Numbered from the stretch's first letter, positions 53,917 through 63,787 are shown. The stretch is DNA of 64,000 nucleotides from Pseudomonadota bacterium (GCA_023393635.1 JAEWKT010000031.1:5076-69075); one strand, 5' to 3'. Notes: generated by a model not told the origin, from the letters alone. Translations and numbers: made by a program.

Positions 53917-54168
53917 ATGGCTCACAAGAAAGCGGGTGGATCCACACGTAACGGTCGCGATTCCAACCCAAAAATGCTTGGTGTTAAAATCTACGGCGGC
54001 CAAACCGTTGTTGGTGGTAACATCATCGTACGTCAACGCGGCACAGAATTTCATCCAGGTAAAAACGTAGGTATCGGTCGTGACCATACTTTGTTTGCTA
54101 CCAGTGAAGGCGTTGTTAAGTTTGAAGTGAAAGGTGCTTTTGGCCGTCGTTACGTATCTGTCGTATAA
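53917..54168 (+). CDS. rpmA: 50S ribosomal protein L27 (bL27)
   Basis: L27 reaches the peptidyl transferase centre with its N-terminus. The 83-residue protein begins AHKKAGGSTRNGRDSNPKMLGVK, the form without a cleavable leader as in gamma-proteobacteria, then IVRQRGTEFHPGKNVGIGRDHTLFA. GAGGAG is 9 bases before the ATG. It ends in a strong terminator, so the operon is rplU-rpmA only; the frequently linked GTPase gene obg is not downstream. Confidence 0.99.
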   Translation: MAHKKAGGSTRNGRDSNPKMLGVKIYGGQTVVGGNIIVRQRGTEFHPGKNVGIGRDHTLFATSEGVVKFEVKGAFGRRYVSVV

Positions 54169-54186
54169 GACCGCGTCATTGCATGT

Positions 54187-54213
54187 AAAAAGCCCGCTTC
54201 GGTGGGTTTTTTT
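54187..54213 (+). terminator. Rho-independent terminator of rplU-rpmA
   Basis: CCCGC-TTCG-GTGGG, a 5-bp stem on a UUCG tetraloop with one G-U pair, extended by A/T pairs, is followed by seven T. It begins 19 bases after the rpmA stop. Confidence 0.9.
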
Positions 54214-54410
54214 ATGCCTTCTATTTAACACAATAATTTTTTATTAAAAAAATCCTTACAAAATCAATGCTAAAGAAGCTTAACATTTACCAAGTATGGA
54301 AAAATCATGCTGTTTTTTCTTCATCAGTCACATTTGTAAGCTAGTATCTTCACAGTTTAAGCGGCATATTAAAGCACGTCGATACAATAAATGTGTTCCA
54401 GGTTCTATTT

Positions 54411-55151
54411 ATGAAAATGATGAAAACAATGCAACAATACATGAAAGCTTCTTTTGGCGTTACTACGCTGGCAACGGCACTTAGCTTAACCGCTGTTATG
54501 ATTGTCCCTATGGCAGCTACGACTGCGCAGGCAGCAACCACCAAAGCAAGCGAAGCAGTGGCGACCAAAAATCTAAATCAGTATTTATCCAAGCTTAATA
54601 GTCTTGAAGCCAATTTTACCCAAACCACGCAAACCACTAATCCCGTGGCTAAGCGTCCTATGGCGAATCAGGGGCTAAAAAGCAGTCATTTGAACCAGAC
54701 ATTTTCAGGACTGATGCAGGTTAAACGTCCTGGCCAATTCCGCTGGGAAACCAGCAGCCCCTCTAAACAGCTTATTGTCGCCAGTGGCCAAACCGTTTGG
54801 ATTTATGATCCAGACCTTGAACAAGCCGTGCGCCAACAAATGGATGAACAAGTAGGCAACACGCCAGCACTACTATTATCTGGTCAAGCCAGTAGTATCA
54901 TGAAATCATTTAAGGTGTCCCAGCCAGACATTAAACAGGCTTATTTTGTGCTTTATCCAAAGAATCAAGATGGCGTGTTTGAAAGCTTAGGCATGCGATT
55001 TGTCAACAATGCACCTTCTCAAATGATTTTAAAAGATTCTTTAGGTCAGCAAACCACCATTAATTTTAGCAATGTAAAACTCAATCCTGGCTTAAATAAT
55101 AGTTTGTTTAACTTTATGCCACCAAAAGGTACTGATGTGATTGACGAGTAA
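54411..55151 (+). CDS. lolA: Outer-membrane lipoprotein carrier protein
   Basis: LolA shuttles lipoproteins through the periplasm from LolCDE to the outer membrane. About 246 residues from the ATG at 54411, longer than the ~200 of E. coli. The long signal peptide ends near AQA-ATTKA. The mature domain has LNQYLSKLNSLEANFTQTT, FSGLMQVKRPGQFRWETSSPSKQLIVASGQTVWIYDPDLEQAVRQ, and later LGMRFVNNAPSQMILKDSLGQQTTINFSNVKLNPGL, all LolA blocks. A 15-residue insert after the first helix makes the extra length. The upstream GTG at 54393 has no better ribosome site. It is monocistronic with its own terminator; no rarA/ftsK is adjacent. Confidence 0.92.
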   Translation: MKMMKTMQQYMKASFGVTTLATALSLTAVMIVPMAATTAQAATTKASEAVATKNLNQYLSKLNSLEANFTQTTQTTNPVAKRPMANQGLKSSHLNQTFSGLMQVKRPGQFRWETSSPSKQLIVASGQTVWIYDPDLEQAVRQQMDEQVGNTPALLLSGQASSIMKSFKVSQPDIKQAYFVLYPKNQDGVFESLGMRFVNNAPSQMILKDSLGQQTTINFSNVKLNPGLNNSLFNFMPPKGTDVIDE

Positions 55152-55190
55152 TAAAAGTAACGCTAAAAATGTTCTAAACAGTTTCTCCTC

Positions 55191-55219
55191 ATGACCAGTC
55201 TAATCTGGTCATTTTTTTA
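55191..55219 (+). terminator. Rho-independent terminator of lolA
   Basis: ATGACCAG (55191-55198) and CTGGTCAT (55205-55212) form an 8-bp perfect stem with a 6-base loop, then six or more T. It is about 40 bases after the stop. Confidence 0.9.
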
Positions 55220-55363
55220 TTTTAAAATGCATCAGCCACTACCCTTAGCACAGCAAATTAAAGCAACTTCTTTCCAATCCTTGCCAATGCACTGTATTTT
55301 CAGCCAAGCAGGCTTTACACTAGAGCCAATCTTTTTGTTGTTATTCATTTATCTGAGCTTGTC

Positions 55364-56635
55364 ATGATTGATCCCAAACTACTTAGAACCAACATTGATG
55401 TGGTCAACGCGGCCTTAGCCAAACGTGGTATTCAACTCGATGCCGCCGAATGGGCTGGCCTGGAAAGTCACCGTAAAGCAATTCAGCTTAAAACTGAGCA
55501 ATTGCAGTCTGAGCGCAATCAGGGCGCCAAACAGGTGGGTCTAATCAAGCGTGAAGGCGGTGATGCATCCGAACTCATGGCACGCATGCAGGCGGTTGGC
55601 GAGGAAATGAAAGCTGCAGAAACCGAGCTTTCAGCCTTGCAACAAGAGATTGAGCAAAAAGCCCTAAATATTCCAAATCTGCCACATGAATCTGTGCCAG
55701 AAGGCGAGAATGAGCAAGATAATGTTGAAGTGCTGCGCTGGGGCACGCCACGTCAATTTGATTTTGAAATTAAAGACCACACCGACCTTGGCGAAATGAT
55801 GGGCGGCTTAGAGTTTGAGACCGCCACCAAAATTACAGGGTCACGATTTAGTGTATTAAAAGGTCCGCTAGCCCGTCTGCAACGCGCTATTACCCAGTTT
55901 ATGCTGGATATTCACACCACGGAGCATGGCTACACCGAAGCCTATGTGCCATTTTTGGTCAATGCGGAGAGCCTGCGCGGCACAGGACAATTACCCAAAT
56001 TTGAAGAAGACTTATTCAAATTACAAGGCGAAAAAGAGCTTTATCTGATTCCTACTGCTGAAGTACCTGTGACCAATCTGGTGCGTGATGAGATTATTGA
56101 TGCAGAGCGCTTACCGCTAAAATATGCAGCACATACACCCTGTTTTCGTAGTGAAGCAGGCTCTTATGGCCGTGATACACGTGGCCTGATCCGCCAGCAT
56201 CAATTTGAAAAAGTTGAAATGGTACAAATTGTCAAAGCTGAACATTCCTTTGATGCCCTGGAAGAACTAACAGGTCATGCGGAGCGTATTTTGCAGCTAT
56301 TAGAGTTGCCTTATCGCAAGGTGTTATTGTGCGGTGGCGATATGGGTTTTGGCGCCACTAAGACTTACGATTTAGAAGTCTGGATACCCAGTCAAAATAC
56401 CTACCGTGAAATTTCAAGCTGCTCCAACATGGGTGATTTTCAGGCGCGTCGCATGAGTGCGCGCTACCGTGTTGGCGAGAAGAAAACCGAGCTGGTGCAT
56501 ACCCTAAATGGTTCTGGTTTGGCGGTTGGTCGTACCTTGCTGGCCATTATGGAAAACTATCAGCAAGCCGATGGCAGCATCGTTGTACCCAGCGTATTAC
56601 AGCCATATATGCGTGGCTTAAAGGTGATTGATTAA
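55364..56635 (+). CDS. serS: Seryl-tRNA synthetase
   Basis: Charges tRNA-Ser (and tRNA-Sec). The 423 residues have the N-terminal tRNA-binding coiled coil (residues ~30-100, with QLKTEQLQSERNQGAKQVG) and a class II core: motif 2 FRSEAGSYGRDTRGLIRQHQFEKVEMVQ and motif 3 NGSGLAVGRTLLAIMENYQ; motif 1 lies around residues 170-190. SNMGDFQARRMSARYR is also characteristic. Standard length and start (MIDPKLLRTN). cysG follows 47 bases later on the same strand, a common pairing in Moraxellaceae. Confidence 0.99.
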   Translation: MIDPKLLRTNIDVVNAALAKRGIQLDAAEWAGLESHRKAIQLKTEQLQSERNQGAKQVGLIKREGGDASELMARMQAVGEEMKAAETELSALQQEIEQKALNIPNLPHESVPEGENEQDNVEVLRWGTPRQFDFEIKDHTDLGEMMGGLEFETATKITGSRFSVLKGPLARLQRAITQFMLDIHTTEHGYTEAYVPFLVNAESLRGTGQLPKFEEDLFKLQGEKELYLIPTAEVPVTNLVRDEIIDAERLPLKYAAHTPCFRSEAGSYGRDTRGLIRQHQFEKVEMVQIVKAEHSFDALEELTGHAERILQLLELPYRKVLLCGGDMGFGATKTYDLEVWIPSQNTYREISSCSNMGDFQARRMSARYRVGEKKTELVHTLNGSGLAVGRTLLAIMENYQQADGSIVVPSVLQPYMRGLKVID

Positions 56636-56682
56636 TTCAGCATTGCTGCCATACCTGTGTTTGTTTTACCAAGGAAATCAAT

Positions 56683-58056
56683 GTGGATTTTTTGCCCATC
56701 AGCCTCAAATTAAAACAACAACCTTGTTTGATTATCGGTGGAGGTAATATTGCCTATCGAAAAGCACAGTTGCTAGCAGCCGCTGGTGCCAACGTTGATG
56801 TGTTGGCACCTGAGATCACCCAGCCATTGCTTCAATTGGTGCAACAAACCCAAGGCCAGCATCTCATGCAGGCTTACCACAATGCAGATAATTTAACATC
56901 CTATCGTTTGGTCATTGCGGCAACCAGTGATGCTACTGTCAATGCACAGATATTTCATGACTGTGAAGCAGCCAATATTTTGGTGAATTCAGTCGATGAT
57001 CCACCGCATTGCCGTTTTATGATGCCAGCTATTATCGACCGTTCACCATTAATTCTCTCAATTGCCACTGGTGGGGCATCGCCTGTCTTGGCACGGCAAT
57101 TACGCACTCAAATTGAAGGTTTATTGCCTGCACGTTTGGGCGAGCTTGCACTTTTTTCAGGTCAATGGCGAGCAAAAGTTAAAGAGAAAATTCCTAATCC
57201 CGATCAACGCCGCATCTTGTGGGAAAAACTCTACACCAGTCCAATTCATGAGCTAGTTTTATCTGGTAATATTGAACAAGCCAATCAGCAAATGCCTGCC
57301 TTTATAGAAAGCTGGCAAAATCCACAAGGGGAAGTGTATCTGGTAGGAGCTGGGCCAGGCGATCCAGATTTACTGACTTTCAAGGCATTGCGCCTGATGC
57401 AACAGGCCGATGTGATTGTGCATGATCGTCTGGTGTCTGAGCCGATTTTAAACTTATGCCGCCGCGATGCAGACCGTATTTATGTGGGCAAAGCACGCGC
57501 TAACCATGCTGTGCCGCAAGAGGGAATTAATGCATTATTGGTACGGCTAGCCCAAGAAGGTAAACGGGTTTGCCGCTTAAAAGGCGGTGATCCGTTTATT
57601 TTTGGCCGTGGCGGCGAAGAAATAGAGCAACTCTTTGCAGCTGGCATTAAGTTTCAGGTGGTTCCAGGCATTACTGCCGCATCAGGTTGCGCCGCATATG
57701 CAGGTATTCCACTCACACATCGGGATTATGCGCAAAGCGTTCGTTTTCTAACAGGGCATTTAAAAGATGGTTCACCTGAGCTACCGTGGTCGGAGCTGGT
57801 GTATGAAAATCAAACGCTGGTGCTGTATATGGGATTAGTGGGCCTGGCTAGCATTTGCGAGCAACTCATTGCGCATGGACAACGTGCTAATATGCCAGTG
57901 GCACTCATCTCCAAAGGCACCACGCCTGAGCAACAAGTGGTGGTAGGCACACTTGCAGATATTGCTTCTAAAGTAGAGGGCAGTGGTATTGCCGCGCCAA
58001 CTTTAACCATTATTGGTGAAGTTGTCACATTGCGCGATCAATTACAGTGGTTATAA
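56683..58056 (+). CDS. cysG: Siroheme synthase (methyltransferase/dehydrogenase/ferrochelatase)
   Basis: One polypeptide makes siroheme from uroporphyrinogen III for sulfite and nitrite reductases. The 457 residues have an N-terminal CysG-B domain (CLIIGGGNIAYRKAQLL; catalytic Asp105 in NSVDDPPHC) and a C-terminal CysG-A methyltransferase (VYLVGAGPGDPDLLTFKALR, VVPGITAASGCAAYAGIPLTHRDYAQSVRF). The GTG at 56683 has AAGGA 7 bases upstream and matches the E. coli N-terminus. Where Salmonella has the phosphorylated Ser128 (SSGG), this protein reads ATGG, with Thr129. Its stop overlaps the convergent CNNM gene by 6 bases. Confidence 0.96.
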   Translation: MDFLPISLKLKQQPCLIIGGGNIAYRKAQLLAAAGANVDVLAPEITQPLLQLVQQTQGQHLMQAYHNADNLTSYRLVIAATSDATVNAQIFHDCEAANILVNSVDDPPHCRFMMPAIIDRSPLILSIATGGASPVLARQLRTQIEGLLPARLGELALFSGQWRAKVKEKIPNPDQRRILWEKLYTSPIHELVLSGNIEQANQQMPAFIESWQNPQGEVYLVGAGPGDPDLLTFKALRLMQQADVIVHDRLVSEPILNLCRRDADRIYVGKARANHAVPQEGINALLVRLAQEGKRVCRLKGGDPFIFGRGGEEIEQLFAAGIKFQVVPGITAASGCAAYAGIPLTHRDYAQSVRFLTGHLKDGSPELPWSELVYENQTLVLYMGLVGLASICEQLIAHGQRANMPVALISKGTTPEQQVVVGTLADIASKVEGSGIAAPTLTIIGEVVTLRDQLQWL

Positions 58057-59358
58057 ACTTTCTATAGGTTCAGCCACCTGGGTTACCAAAAGCTGATCGA
58101 TTTTATAATGATCAATATCTACTACTTCAAACTTATAACCATCAAATTCCACAAAATCAGTGCGCTTTGGAATTTTGCGCAGCATAAACATAATAAAGCC
58201 TGCGGCAGTTTCATAGTTTTCTTCTTCTGGTAATGTATCTATCTCTAGCGCGCGTTTTAAGTCTTCAATCGGTGTACCGCCGTCAATGAGCCATGAATGG
58301 TCATCACGCTTTATAATTTGTTGCTCTTCTTGCATCGGGCTTACCCAGTCACCCATCACAGTGCTCATCACATCACTTAAGGTAATAATACCGACTACTA
58401 AAGCATATTCATTAAACACAACTGCCAGTTTTTCTTTGGTTGAGCGAAAACGGTCTAATAGTTCAGATAAAGTCAACGTATCAGGTATCGTTAAAATATT
58501 ACGAATAGTCGTTTCATTAAGTTGCAACAAAGACTGATTGTTGAGCATGCGAATCAAAATATCCTTGGTATCAATATAGCCAATCACATGGTCAATATCT
58601 TCATTGCATACCAAAAATTTAGAGTGTGGATAAATTGCAATCTTTTTCCTAATGCTGTCTTCGCTTTCTTTAATCGAAAAAAACACCACATTTTCCCGCG
58701 TGGTCATACTGGACGGCACCGTGCGTGATTCTAGCTCAAATACGTTTTCAATAAAGTGATGTTCCTGTTGTTGCAACACCCCCAATTGCGCCCCTGCATC
58801 GACAATGGCAGAAATATCATCAAAAGTTAAGTTATCATCGCGCGTGGTATTCACTTTAAACAGGCGAAATAGCACATTAGCCAGCATGTTCATCAGCAAC
58901 GCCAAGGGCTTGCAAATGCTAATAAATATATTAATAGGATTGATCAGGCGTAGCGCCACCCGTTCAGGCGCAATCATGGCAATTCGTTTGGGAATTAAAT
59001 CGGCAAACAAAACAAAAATAGACGTCACAAAAATAAATGACAGTACAAACCCAATTGTTTTGGCCATATGACCTGTGTAAACCAGCTCTACCACATGAAT
59101 AAAATACGGCCTAAAAGCAGATTCACCCAAAATACCGCCCAGAATAGCCACTGCATTTAGGCCAATTTGAGTGGTCGCAAAAAAGTTTCCAGGCTGCTCC
59201 TGCAGAAGCAACACCTTTGCTGCCCGCTGATCACCACTTTCGGCCAATAGCTTTAATTTTATTTTTCTGGCGGCTGCAAAAGCAATTTCCGACATGGACA
59301 TAAATGCCGAGGCCAGTACTAATATCCCGATAATGATAAAGTGTTGAAATAAGCTCAC
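58051..59358 (-). CDS. CNNM/CBS-domain membrane protein (HlyC/CorC family)
   Basis: A 435-residue protein of the UPF0053/CNNM type: an N-terminal DUF21 membrane domain (four helices, with MSMSEIAFAAARKIKLKLLAESGDQRA and FVLFADLIPKRIAMIAPERVAL), a tandem CBS pair (residues ~210-340; HVIGYIDTKDILIRM, VVFNEYALVVGIITLSDVMSTVMGDW) and a C-terminal CorC/HlyC domain ending near residue 430. Relatives handle magnesium or cobalt efflux; many annotations call it haemolysin without proof. It overlaps the cysG end tail to tail. The CBS pair probably binds adenine nucleotides. Confidence 0.9.
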   Translation of the reverse strand: MSLFQHFIIIGILVLASAFMSMSEIAFAAARKIKLKLLAESGDQRAAKVLLLQEQPGNFFATTQIGLNAVAILGGILGESAFRPYFIHVVELVYTGHMAKTIGFVLSFIFVTSIFVLFADLIPKRIAMIAPERVALRLINPINIFISICKPLALLMNMLANVLFRLFKVNTTRDDNLTFDDISAIVDAGAQLGVLQQQEHHFIENVFELESRTVPSSMTTRENVVFFSIKESEDSIRKKIAIYPHSKFLVCNEDIDHVIGYIDTKDILIRMLNNQSLLQLNETTIRNILTIPDTLTLSELLDRFRSTKEKLAVVFNEYALVVGIITLSDVMSTVMGDWVSPMQEEQQIIKRDDHSWLIDGGTPIEDLKRALEIDTLPEEENYETAAGFIMFMLRKIPKRTDFVEFDGYKFEVVDIDHYKIDQLLVTQVAEPIESL

Positions 59359-59587
59359 TCGGGCACCTAATATTTTTTAAAATGGCTAGGAAAATTCATC
59401 ACATCAATTGATTCAATTTGATCTATCATAGCCTAAGCTTAAAGAATTTTGTACATTCTCTCATTATTGAGTATTGTGCTTTCTTAGTAATCAGCCGACT
59501 AATCTGCTTGGTCGATATGAATGATGTCTTGGGATAATTATTGTTAAATATTCTCGTAAAAATTTAATAGCTTTGTCAGGAAATTCA

Positions 59588-60598
59588 ATGCAACTGTTAA
59601 GCCATAAACAAACCATAATCGCAAGCTATCTTATTGTTATCATTGGGCTACTTTTAATCATTCCCTTGCATTTGTTGCCATGCTTTATTGCTGGTTTTTT
59701 AGTGTATGAAATCGTTAATGCCCTGACACCTTTTTTTGAAAAATTTATTTATGGCCGACGGGCGCGTTTAGCGGTGGTGGCCATGCTTAGTATTATTGTG
59801 GTGATTCTTTTAATTGGTGGGGTAGGTAGCCTGATTGGTTTTATCATTCATGACATACGTGGTGCGTCTGCCTTGAGTCATCGAATCACGCTGGTGCTAC
59901 AAGAACTACAAAATCAATTGGCCATTTACTTGCCAGGTTATTTGCCCAATGGCGTCGAAGAATTAAAAAATCAAATTATGGAATGGTTCCATCGTAATAT
60001 GGCGTTGCTACAAAATACAGGCAAGTATGTGCTGCATGCCTTTATTACCATGCTCATCGGCATGGTGCTTGGGGCTATTTTGTCCTTGCACCAAGTCATG
60101 CCAAAAGAGCAGCGTCCAACGTTTAAAAACGAATTAATGATGCGTATTTCTACTTTAGGCGATGCCTTTAGAAATATTGTATTTGCACAGGTTAAAATCT
60201 CGCTTATTAATACCATTTTATCGGGCGTTTTTTTAGTGGTGATATTACCTATTTTTGGGATTCATTTGCCATTTGCTAAAACTCTGGTCATCCTCACATT
60301 TATACTTGGTTTATTGCCTGTCATTGGCAATTTGATTTCCAATACTTTAGTGTTTATTGCTGGCCTGACTATATCATTACCAGTTGCCTTAATTGCGCTT
60401 GGATATTTAATCATTATTCATAAATTTGAATACTTTTTAAATGCCAAAATAGTGGGCGGCAAAATCAAGGCAAACTCATGGGAAGTCCTGATTGCCATGC
60501 TGGTGTTTCAAGGCGCGTTTGGTATGGCAGGTTTAGTAGCAGCCCCGATTTATTATGCTTACCTTAAAAGCGAGCTAGAAAAAGCTGGGCTAATTTAA
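59588..60598 (+). CDS. AI-2E family transporter (PerM/TqsA-like)
   Basis: A 336-residue polytopic permease with about eight TM helices. The ATG at 59588 has AGGA 7 bases upstream; the TTG at 59573 does not. Family blocks are LLPCFIAGFLVYEIVNALTPFFEK at the N-terminus, FRNIVFAQVKISLINTILSGVFLVVILPIFGIHLPFAKTLVILTFILGLLPVIGNLISN, and VGGKIKANSWEVLIAMLVFQGAFGMAGLVAAPIYYAYLK at the end. Members export AI-2 or act as sodium/proton antiporters; role here is unknown. Monocistronic. Confidence 0.87.
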   Translation: MQLLSHKQTIIASYLIVIIGLLLIIPLHLLPCFIAGFLVYEIVNALTPFFEKFIYGRRARLAVVAMLSIIVVILLIGGVGSLIGFIIHDIRGASALSHRITLVLQELQNQLAIYLPGYLPNGVEELKNQIMEWFHRNMALLQNTGKYVLHAFITMLIGMVLGAILSLHQVMPKEQRPTFKNELMMRISTLGDAFRNIVFAQVKISLINTILSGVFLVVILPIFGIHLPFAKTLVILTFILGLLPVIGNLISNTLVFIAGLTISLPVALIALGYLIIIHKFEYFLNAKIVGGKIKANSWEVLIAMLVFQGAFGMAGLVAAPIYYAYLKSELEKAGLI

Positions 60599-60739
60599 GT
60601 GACATAATAAGAAGTCAGATCCTGATAAGACATAGCATTGATAGTCAAAAACTTGTCGAAGTCAGTGATTAGTCAAAATCAATTAACCACTGACGTTGAT
60701 TTTAAGCTTAAACTTTCAATGGCGTTTCATTAGTCCTTT

Positions 60740-61726
60740 TTATACACGCGGTTGAGGATTGAGAGCCAATAGTTCGCGCTGCTCATCCTCAATAATCTGA
60801 CGTGCCACGAATATAATCAACTGGCGTAACCAGCGATGCGCAGGATGATGATGTAATAAAGGACACCAGGCCATTTTCAGCTCAAATTCTGGAATATAAA
60901 AAGGCGGCTCTTTAATCACCAGATTCAAATCTTCCGCTTGTAAGCGCGCAATTCGAGTGGGCAAGGTCGCAATTAAATCAACATTTGAGGCCAATAAAGC
61001 AGGCATTTGATAATGTCTGGTAAACACACTAATTTTGCGCTTTTGGCCTATTCGTTCCAGTGCCTGATCAATCCAGCCCAAGCCACCTGACTTTTCAGGA
61101 TTAACCCCAAAACCCACGCCCATACCCGTTTTAGAAACCCAGATATGCTGTGCTTCCAAGTAACTTTTTAAACTTAAATGATCCACCGCAGGATGATTGG
61201 CACTCAGCAAACAACTAAAGCTATCCCGCCATACCAATACCTGATGAAAACTTTGTGGAATCTCATTAAAACGATTAATCGCCAAATCCACTTTACCTTG
61301 TTCCATATCTCGGTAAGACACATCACTTGGCGTTAAAAAGTCCAGCACCACATTGGGTGCTTCGCTTCTCATGGCCTTCACTAGCTTAGGCACCAATGTA
61401 GCCTCAGCATAATCAGAGGTCATAATGCGAAACACACGTGAACTGGTAAATGGTCTAAACTCAGTACGTGGCTCTAAAATCATCGACAAATCGGCAAGTG
61501 CATCGCGGATTCTAGGCTGTAATTCTAATGCCCGTTCTGTAGGTGTCATGCCTTCAGAAGAGCGGATTAATAGCGGATCATTAAATAAAGTACGCAAGCG
61601 ACGCAAAATGTTACTCATCGCTGGCTGGGTGACACCCAATTGTTCGGCAGCGCGTGTCACATTCTTTTCCCTTAACAAAACATCAAGATAAATAAGAAGA
61701 TTTAAATCAACGCGCTCAAGATTCAT
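60740..61726 (-). CDS. LysR-family transcriptional regulator beside aceA
   Basis: A 328-residue regulator. The N-terminal winged helix-turn-helix is clear (DLNLLIYLDVLLREKNVTRAAEQLGVTQPAMSNILRRLRTLFNDPLLIRSSEGMTPTERA). The effector domain follows with DYAEATLVPKLVKAMRSEAPNVVLDFLTPSD and GKVDLAINR. It is divergent from the isocitrate lyase gene across about 157 bases, the usual layout when a LysR protein regulates its neighbour. The sequence between holds TAAATTAGCTAAATTA-like partial symmetry near 61752-61770, a possible T-N11-A site. Target and ligand are inferred. Confidence 0.9.
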   Translation of the reverse strand: MNLERVDLNLLIYLDVLLREKNVTRAAEQLGVTQPAMSNILRRLRTLFNDPLLIRSSEGMTPTERALELQPRIRDALADLSMILEPRTEFRPFTSSRVFRIMTSDYAEATLVPKLVKAMRSEAPNVVLDFLTPSDVSYRDMEQGKVDLAINRFNEIPQSFHQVLVWRDSFSCLLSANHPAVDHLSLKSYLEAQHIWVSKTGMGVGFGVNPEKSGGLGWIDQALERIGQKRKISVFTRHYQMPALLASNVDLIATLPTRIARLQAEDLNLVIKEPPFYIPEFELKMAWCPLLHHHPAHRWLRQLIIFVARQIIEDEQRELLALNPQPRV

Positions 61727-61883
61727 TTAATAAATACCGAAGATAAAATTGATAAATTAGCTAAATTATGCCACAGAACCTATCATCAACCCATGAATAA
61801 AGCGCGATTAGTGACAAGTTTAGCTCCTAAACATGCATTATAAGCCGCTTTCTACCTCTATACACCCAAGACAGGATATTGTC

Positions 61884-63485
61884 ATGACTACGTACACCAC
61901 TGCGATTGACGCCATTCGTGAGTTAAAAGCCAAGTTTGGCGACACATGGCGTGATATCAGCCCAGAAGATGCAGCACGTATGCAAATGCAAAACCGTTTT
62001 AAAACTGGTTTAGATATTGCTAAATATACTGCTGCCATCATGCGTAAAGACATGGCGGCGTATGATGCTGATTCTAGCCAATACACCCAATCTTTAGGTT
62101 GCTGGCACGGTTTTATTGCTCAGCAAAAAATGATTGCAATCAAAAAATACTTCAATTCTACCGACCGTCGCTACATCTACCTGTCTGGCTGGATGGTTGC
62201 TGCACTACGTTCAGAGTTTGGTCCATTACCTGACCAGTCAATGCACGAAAAAACTTCTGTTCCTGCGTTGATCGAAGAAATCTACACTTTCTTGCGTCAA
62301 GCTGATGCCAAAGAAATGAACGATTTGTTCCGTGCATTGAACAAAGCTAAAGAAGCTGGCGATCAAGCAAAAGTTGCTGAATTGACCGACAAAATCGACA
62401 ACTTCCAAACTCATGTTGTGCCAATTATTGCTGACATCGATGCTGGTTTTGGTAACGAAGAAGCAACTTACCTGCTAGCCAAGAAAATGATCGAAGCGGG
62501 TGCTTGTGCGCTGCAAATCGAAAACCAAGTTTCTGATGCTAAACAGTGTGGTCACCAGGCTGGTAAAGTAACTGTTCCACATGAAGACTTCATTGCTAAA
62601 ATCCATGCACTGCGTTATGCATTCCTGGAAATGGGCGTTGAAGATGGTGTGATCGTTGCACGTACCGACTCTGAAGGTGCTGACCTGACTCAAAAAATCC
62701 CTGTGGTTAAAGAGCCAGGCGACCTTGCTTCTCAATACATCAGCTATTTAGCAACTGAAGAAATTGATATTGCTGACGCTGACGAAGACGAAATCCTGAT
62801 CAAGCGTGATGGCAAATTACACCGTCCTAAACGTTTGGCTTCTGGCTTGTATCAGTTCCGTGAAGGCACGCAAATTGACCGCGTGGTACTTGACTGCGTA
62901 TCAAGCCTGCAAAACGGTGCTGACTTACTATGGATCGAAACTGCAACGCCAAACGTTGAAGAAATCGCTCACATGGTTAACCGTGTTAAAGAAGTTGTTC
63001 CAAATGCCAAGCTGGTTTATAACAACAGCCCATCATTCAACTGGACACTAAACTTCCGTCAACAAGCCTATGACCGTTGGGTTGCTGAAGGCAAAGACGT
63101 GTCTGCATATGACCGCGCTAAACTAATGAGCGCTGAGTATGACAACTCTGAATTAGCTGCTGATGCTGACGAAAAAGTTCGCACCTTCCAGGCTGATGCG
63201 TCTCGTGAAGCAGGTGTATTCCATCATCTGATCACTCTGCCAACTTACCACACTGCTGCGCTGTCTACTCATGAGCTGGCTGAAGGTTATTTCGGTGACG
63301 AAGGCATGTTGGCTTATGTGGCTGGCGTACAACGTAAAGAAATCCGTGGTGGTATCGCATGTGTTAAACACCAGGCAATGGCTGGTTCTGACATCGGTGA
63401 TGATCACAAAGAAATCTTCTCTGGCGACAATGCACTAAAAGCGCATGATGATGCCAAAAACACCATGAACCAGTTTGGTGGCTAA
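61884..63485 (+). CDS. aceA: Isocitrate lyase
   Basis: Splits isocitrate into glyoxylate and succinate, the entry to the glyoxylate shunt required for growth on acetate, fatty acids and alkanes. 533 residues from the ATG at 61884 (AGGA 7 bases upstream; the ATG at 61833 lacks one). It belongs to the longer isocitrate-lyase subgroup. Active-site blocks are IADIDAGFGNEEATYLLAKKMIEAGACALQIENQ and the catalytic loop DAKQCGHQAGK (Lys220, Cys222, His224), then NNSPSFNWTLNF. The highly regular codon use suggests strong expression. Malate synthase and aceK are not adjacent. It complements the fadAB operon here. Confidence 0.97.
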   Translation: MTTYTTAIDAIRELKAKFGDTWRDISPEDAARMQMQNRFKTGLDIAKYTAAIMRKDMAAYDADSSQYTQSLGCWHGFIAQQKMIAIKKYFNSTDRRYIYLSGWMVAALRSEFGPLPDQSMHEKTSVPALIEEIYTFLRQADAKEMNDLFRALNKAKEAGDQAKVAELTDKIDNFQTHVVPIIADIDAGFGNEEATYLLAKKMIEAGACALQIENQVSDAKQCGHQAGKVTVPHEDFIAKIHALRYAFLEMGVEDGVIVARTDSEGADLTQKIPVVKEPGDLASQYISYLATEEIDIADADEDEILIKRDGKLHRPKRLASGLYQFREGTQIDRVVLDCVSSLQNGADLLWIETATPNVEEIAHMVNRVKEVVPNAKLVYNNSPSFNWTLNFRQQAYDRWVAEGKDVSAYDRAKLMSAEYDNSELAADADEKVRTFQADASREAGVFHHLITLPTYHTAALSTHELAEGYFGDEGMLAYVAGVQRKEIRGGIACVKHQAMAGSDIGDDHKEIFSGDNALKAHDDAKNTMNQFGG

Positions 63486-63500
63486 TCCGCCCGATTGATT

Positions 63501-63532
63501 CAAAAAAGACCTCGCGCAAGCGGGGTTTTTTT
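63501..63532 (+). terminator. Rho-independent terminator of aceA
   Basis: ACCTCGC-GCAA-GCGGGGT, a 7-bp stem with one G-U pair and a GCAA tetraloop, flanked by A and followed by seven T, 16 bases after the stop. Confidence 0.9.
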
Positions 63533-63717
63533 ATGGCAATTATTTTTGCAGACCTATCTCAGCATTAAAAACAATTGTTTAGGTATACTTTAATAAGGTA
63601 GATGTATTTTAGTTGTTCTAAAAATAAACACTCAAGCCAACTTCAGCGCTAAAACCCTAAATAGCTCTTGCAAAAAAACAACAATCAGTTATTATGGTTT
63701 CTCTTCAGGGCAGCAGC

Positions 63718-63787
63718 GTTGACCAGTTAGAAAACTTTAAAAACTTTCTAAAAATAAGGTTGACAAGCTTGAGAAATAGCGTAGAAT
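63718..63787 (+). promoter_or_regulatory. rRNA operon promoter with A/T-rich UP element
   Basis: The -35 TTGACA (63760-63765) and -10 TAGAAT (63782-63787) are 16 bases apart, followed at once by the G/C-rich discriminator GCGCGCTC typical of stringently controlled rRNA promoters. The preceding stretch (63727-63755) is an A/T-rich UP-element candidate with the symmetric ends TAGAAA/TTTCTA. Confidence 0.85.
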
